DNA from: a virus
DNA: 22,749 nt
Virus record (IMG/VR): IMGVR_UViG_3300011114_000945
Coordinates: 1 to 22,749 of that record
Direction: 5' to 3' (one strand)
The notes below the pieces were generated by a model. That model was not told the origin of the DNA, searched no databases, and saw nothing but the letters and a program-made list of their open reading frames with translations. Below are positions 20,611 to 22,749 of the stretch, piece after piece (within the stretch, counting starts at the first letter, position 1; each line of letters opens with the position of its first letter). The position numbers and the translations under genes were made by a program.

Positions 20611-20988
20611 ATGAGACTTATTAAAACTTTTTCCGCTCTTGCTTTAGCCGCTCTTGTTACTTTTTCCGCTAAGGCTCAAAACGTCCTTCAGACTCCTACT
20701 CCAAGTGGTTTAGTTACATTGACTTGGGATTATCCAGTTAGCGAGTTGACTACAAATATCTTTTTCCATATTCGCGGTACTAATGTAAATACTGCAAATA
20801 AATCTACTTGGCCTGTCATTTCAACAGTAGTTGGAACAAATACAGCAGTCGTTACAATCGTTCCCGGTGAATATTATTTTACCGGCACTGCAAGTAATGT
20901 ATGGGGCCAAACTATCTATTTTAACGTAACAGCTACGCCAGCTCTTCCACGTTCTGACGTTACTGTTAGAATTGCGAAGATTCAATAA
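20611..20988 (+). CDS. Secreted Ig/FnIII-like small protein 1
   Basis: 125 aa with a clear signal peptide: basic MRLIK, a hydrophobic core ALALAALVTF and a likely signal peptidase I site after SAKA (AKA-Q). The mature part is beta-rich: VTLTWDYP at the start, TNIFFHIRGTN, YYFTGTASNVWG and a C-terminal DVTVRIAKIQ strand, the pattern of a single fibronectin-type-III-like domain. It is the first of three tandem paralogs and overlaps the next by one base (TAATG). The product is exported by the infected cell or carried on the virion; the role is unknown. Confidence 0.72.
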   Translation: MRLIKTFSALALAALVTFSAKAQNVLQTPTPSGLVTLTWDYPVSELTTNIFFHIRGTNVNTANKSTWPVISTVVGTNTAVVTIVPGEYYFTGTASNVWGQTIYFNVTATPALPRSDVTVRIAKIQ

Positions 20989-21368
20989 TGAAAAAGATAT
21001 TAGGTTTTTTTGTATCATTTTTATTACTTAGTCAATTAGTGTTTGGGCAACTTCAGACGACTAATTCATCTCTCGTTATAGGGTGGGATTATCCTACTTT
21101 AAATTTAGATACTAATATGGTATTTAATATTATCTCATTAAATGATAATAATAGAACCGTATTAAAGAGATTTAATTTCGATGGAGATTTATCTACTGAC
21201 GTTACCAATAATTCTAAATTTGTCAAATCTAGAGTTTTTATCGAACCCGGAACTAATAATATAATAGTAGTCGCTGAATTAAATTTAGTTAATTCTGAAG
21301 ATTCTAATATACTTAGACTTCCAGAAATAGCAAAACTTACCGTAATAAGAATAAAGGAGATAAAATGA
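20988..21368 (+). CDS. Secreted Ig/FnIII-like small protein 2
   Basis: 126 aa with signal peptide MKKILGFFVSFLLLSQLVFG, cleaved after VFG (Q follows). The mature region repeats the layout of its neighbour: SLVIGWDYP, TNMVFNIISLN, FIEPGTNNIIVVAEL, and the end KLTVIRIKEIK, closely parallel to the VTVRIAKIQ end of protein 1. It is translationally coupled to both neighbours (TAATG upstream, ATGA downstream). Sequence divergence from protein 1 is large apart from the framework residues. Confidence 0.72.
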   Translation: MKKILGFFVSFLLLSQLVFGQLQTTNSSLVIGWDYPTLNLDTNMVFNIISLNDNNRTVLKRFNFDGDLSTDVTNNSKFVKSRVFIEPGTNNIIVVAELNLVNSEDSNILRLPEIAKLTVIRIKEIK

Positions 21369-21685
21369 GAAGACTTTTATTCATGGTTATATTAACATTT
21401 ACGTTAGCTATTCTAGCTGAGACTTTACCAAAAGCTGTGGTAGCTTGGTCTTATCCAGAGCCAAGTACAAATAATGTTTTTAAAGTCTATAGAACTACAG
21501 ATGTTCCAGCTAATCCAACAAGATGTTGGACGGTAATTAAAGTAGTTTCTGGAATTGAAACTTCATGCGTTGTAGATTTAATTCAAGATAAACAAAATTA
21601 TTTTTTAGTAACTGTTAGTAATTCATGGGGAGAAAGTATGTTTTTTCAAAATAGATATATCACCCCAGTACAAGCTTTAAGATAG
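21365..21685 (+). CDS. Secreted Ig/FnIII-like small protein 3
   Basis: 106 aa. N-terminal signal peptide MRRLLFMVILTFTLAILAE, with probable cleavage after ILA. The mature part has VVAWSYP, NNVFKVYRTTD, QNYFLVTVSNSWGESMFFQ and two Cys residues (about 57 and 71) that could form a disulfide, absent in the other two. It has the best Shine-Dalgarno in the window (AAAGGAG six bases before ATG) and overlaps protein 2 by 4 bp. tRNA-Gln follows 8 bp after the stop. Confidence 0.72.
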   Translation: MRRLLFMVILTFTLAILAETLPKAVVAWSYPEPSTNNVFKVYRTTDVPANPTRCWTVIKVVSGIETSCVVDLIQDKQNYFLVTVSNSWGESMFFQNRYITPVQALR

Positions 21686-21693
21686 CGATTCAT

Positions 21694-21766
21694 TCCGGTG
21701 TGGAGTAATTAGTTAGCTCAGCAGACTTTGAATCTGTTAGTCTCCGTGCGAATCGGGGCACCGGGG
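21694..21766 (+). tRNA. tRNA-Gln(TTG)
   Basis: Acceptor TCCGGTG/CACCGGG, D-stem GAGT/GCTC with loop AATTAGTTA (AG), anticodon arm GCAGA-CTTTGAA-TCTGT (anticodon TTG), T-stem CTCCG/CGGGG with loop TGCGAAT (G55), G73 as expected for Gln, encoded CCA (21767-21769). Confidence 0.88.
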
Positions 21767-21771
21767 CCAAT

Positions 21772-21846
21772 GAACGTATGATGGAAATTAGAAAACCTAA
21801 ATCGCTCAAAACGATTTGACTGCAAGTGCAAGTCTTGCTACGTTCA
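21772..21846 (+). tRNA. tRNA with Leu anticodon (CAA), short variable loop
   Basis: Acceptor GAACGTA/TACGTTC is perfect. Anticodon arm AATCG-CTCAAAA-CGATT (anticodon CAA), T-stem GCAAG/CTTGC with loop TGCAAGT (G55), D-loop with TTAG and a weak two- to three-pair D-stem, A73. The variable loop is TGACT (five bases), whereas bacterial tRNA-Leu has a long class II arm. Confidence 0.75.
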
Positions 21847-21848
21847 CA

Positions 21849-22472
21849 TTAGTTATTAAGATTTAGTTGTGTAGGTTCTGCATTTTTTGATAAAATTATT
21901 TTATTAGAATCGTAGTTGTTCACAACTTTTCTACAGAATTCGATAAATTCTTCATGCGTCATGTCTGTTTTCGCCATATTTGCTCTTTTTGATGCTAAAC
22001 CGCAATTTTGCAAAGAGTTATCTCCTCCTCTTGAAGATGGGATGATATGGTCTAATTGATATGAATTTGGTTTAGTTAAATCTATTGGCTCGCCTGTTAA
22101 GTAGCATTTTGGATTTTCGCTAAACTTCTTGAGTATGTCGTCTATTGTAAATGTTTTTTCCATGTATATTCTTTTCCTTATTATTTTATAAGAGCAAAAT
22201 CTAGTTATTCTTGATGTTAAAATTCCTCTAATTTTATTTTTTGATATCTTTTCTTTACTTATATAGGATTTACTATTCAAAAAAGCATATAATTTATGTA
22301 AAATAGGATTATCTTTTCTACTTTCCCTTGTCCTTTCTAAATTTTTTTCTTTCTGATTCTTACTAAATAAATAAGAGATAGTTCCTTTCGAGCAGTTTAA
22401 TTCTTCGGATATTTTATTGTAACTTTTTCCTTCGTTCCTTAATCCAATAATTTTTTGTTGTAGTTTAGTCAT
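21849..22472 (-). CDS. HNH homing endonuclease with N-terminal HTH
   Basis: 207 aa on the minus strand. MTKLQQKIIGLRNEGKSYNKISEELNCSKGTISYLF is a resolvase-like helix-turn-helix. After a basic linker comes the HNH core: CYLTGEPIDL ... YQLDHIIPSSRGGDNSLQNCGLASKRANMAKTDMTHEEFIEFC, with the DH pair, GG-x-N and a final N-x-K helix as in Cas9/McrA-like HNH domains. A Shine-Dalgarno AGGAG lies 10-14 bases before the ATG and GTGTAA 30 bases before it. The gene ends 2 bp from tRNA-Leu(CAA) in opposite orientation. Confidence 0.85.
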   Translation of the reverse strand: MTKLQQKIIGLRNEGKSYNKISEELNCSKGTISYLFSKNQKEKNLERTRESRKDNPILHKLYAFLNSKSYISKEKISKNKIRGILTSRITRFCSYKIIRKRIYMEKTFTIDDILKKFSENPKCYLTGEPIDLTKPNSYQLDHIIPSSRGGDNSLQNCGLASKRANMAKTDMTHEEFIEFCRKVVNNYDSNKIILSKNAEPTQLNLNN

Positions 22473-22496
22473 TTTATTGAACTCCTATAATTTTTA

Positions 22497-22502
22497 TTAC
22501 AC
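22497..22502 (-). promoter_or_regulatory. GTGTAA motif upstream of the HNH gene
   Basis: On the minus strand GTGTAATAAAAATTATA precedes the AGGAG ribosome site and begins 30 bases before the ATG at 22472. The greater distance, with a ribosome site in between, suggests the motif is a transcription signal and not part of translation initiation. Confidence 0.4.
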
Positions 22503-22545
22503 TTAATTTGAACCTTTATTAAGTACGTAACAAAAAAATAAAAAC

Positions 22546-22618
22546 GGCTTCGTAATCCAAAAGAAGAGATAATAATTTTAAAAATTATAAAGTGCGGGTG
22601 CAAGACCCGTCGAAGCTA
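22546..22618 (+). tRNA. tRNA with Leu anticodon (TAA), short variable loop
   Basis: Acceptor GGCTTCG/CGAAGCT, D-loop AAAAGAAG (AG), anticodon arm ATAAT-TTTAAAA-ATTAT (anticodon TAA), variable loop AAAGT (five bases), T-stem GCGGG/CCCGT with loop TGCAAGA (G55), A73 and encoded CCA (22619-22621). Class I variable loop, unlike bacterial tRNA-Leu. Confidence 0.8.
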
Positions 22619-22637
22619 CCATTCTATTAAAACTTAT

Positions 22638-22709
22638 CCGGTTATAACATAAAAGTTTATGTGCTGGTCTGAAAATCCAGAAATATAGGAGCGTTACCTA
22701 TTAACCGGA
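22638..22709 (+). tRNA. tRNA-Phe(GAA), variant T-loop
   Basis: Acceptor CCGGTTA/TAACCGG, D-stem ACAT/ATGT with loop AAAAGTTT (AG), anticodon arm CTGGT-CTGAAAA-TCCAG with a T-T at the 31-39 position (anticodon GAA), T-stem ATAGG/CCTAT with loop AGCGTTA, A73 as in Phe, no encoded CCA. Confidence 0.83.
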
Positions 22710-22711
22710 CA

Positions 22712-22749
22712 TGAAGCATAGCTCAGAAAAAAGGAGCACAAGTCGAAAG
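22712..22749 (+). tRNA. tRNA, 5' part only (cut by window end)
   Basis: TGAAGCA as 5' acceptor strand, T8 A9, D-stem GCTC/GAGC with loop AGAAAAAAG and the start of an anticodon arm. The window ends before the 3' half, so the anticodon cannot be assigned. Confidence 0.5.

Noticed and set aside
21772-21846. TGA-suppressor tRNA (anticodon TCA)
   Set aside because: The string TCA occurs in the loop CTCAAAA, but the five-pair stem fixes T33 so that the anticodon is CAA.
12951-22749. CRISPR array
   Set aside because: The repeated short elements are tRNA arms and CCATTTTT trailers, without regularly spaced identical repeats.

Overview
The window looks like part of a large, AT-rich, double-stranded DNA bacteriophage genome. 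The reasons are tightly packed and mostly co-directional small genes with 4-25 bp overlaps, phage-type families (two YopX-like proteins, ThyX, a Pif1-like helicase, two RNA ligases, an R2K-type ATP-grasp protein), HNH-type homing endonucleases, and a long tRNA array with its own tmRNA (a bacterial trait, so the host is bacterial). Most starts have only an A/T-rich leader such as TAAATATG and no Shine-Dalgarno; a few accessory genes have a good one. The host cannot be identified.

Bases 1-10,920 are a plus-strand gene block. It starts with the C-terminal part of a GT2 glycosyltransferase interrupted by an in-frame TGA. Then come a YopX protein, a short UDP-glucose dehydrogenase, a CxxC protein, ThyX, a 59-aa protein, an R2K ATP-grasp enzyme, an Rnl1-like RNA ligase, a Pif1 helicase, a PfkB/HldE-like sugar kinase, a second YopX protein, a nucleoside deoxyribosyltransferase-like protein, a hypothetical, a HAD phosphatase, a calcineurin-like phosphoesterase, another hypothetical and an Rnl5-like RNA ligase. 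Two near-consensus sigma70 promoters sit directly against start codons (393-421 and 7928-7956). Bases 10,917-12,526 hold two glycosyltransferases with head-to-head starts only 2 bp apart.

From about 12,530 to the end the window is an RNA-gene region. It holds a leader-peptide/terminator element, about two dozen tRNA or tRNA-like genes (His, Trp, Gly x2, Ile, Thr, Asp, Ala, Tyr x2, Cys, Met, Pro, Asn, Glu, Gln, Leu x2, Phe and several aberrant ones), a complete tmRNA, and a 750-base ORF-free stretch full of hairpins between tRNA-Gly and tRNA-Trp. That stretch has the size and setting of the large ornate phage RNAs (GOLLD/ROOL type). Protein genes are interspersed: a GT32-like transferase, four putative homing endonucleases, an unidentified 375-aa protein, and three tandem secreted Ig/FnIII-like paralogs. 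Several of these share a GTGTAA motif 14-30 bases before their start.

The most unusual signal is in the tRNAs. Thirteen have G at position 55 of the T-loop instead of T, and in the same genes the D-loop GG (18-19) is AG. This looks like a systematic replacement of the G18-Psi55 elbow contact. Other tRNAs in the same array keep the normal GG/TTC pair. One tRNA has about 51 extra bases in its anticodon loop, one tRNA-Asp has a GNRA hairpin inserted in its variable loop, and both Leu-anticodon tRNAs lack the long variable arm. The two RNA ligases, HAD phosphatase and phosphoesterase upstream could form an RNA repair set serving this array (inference).
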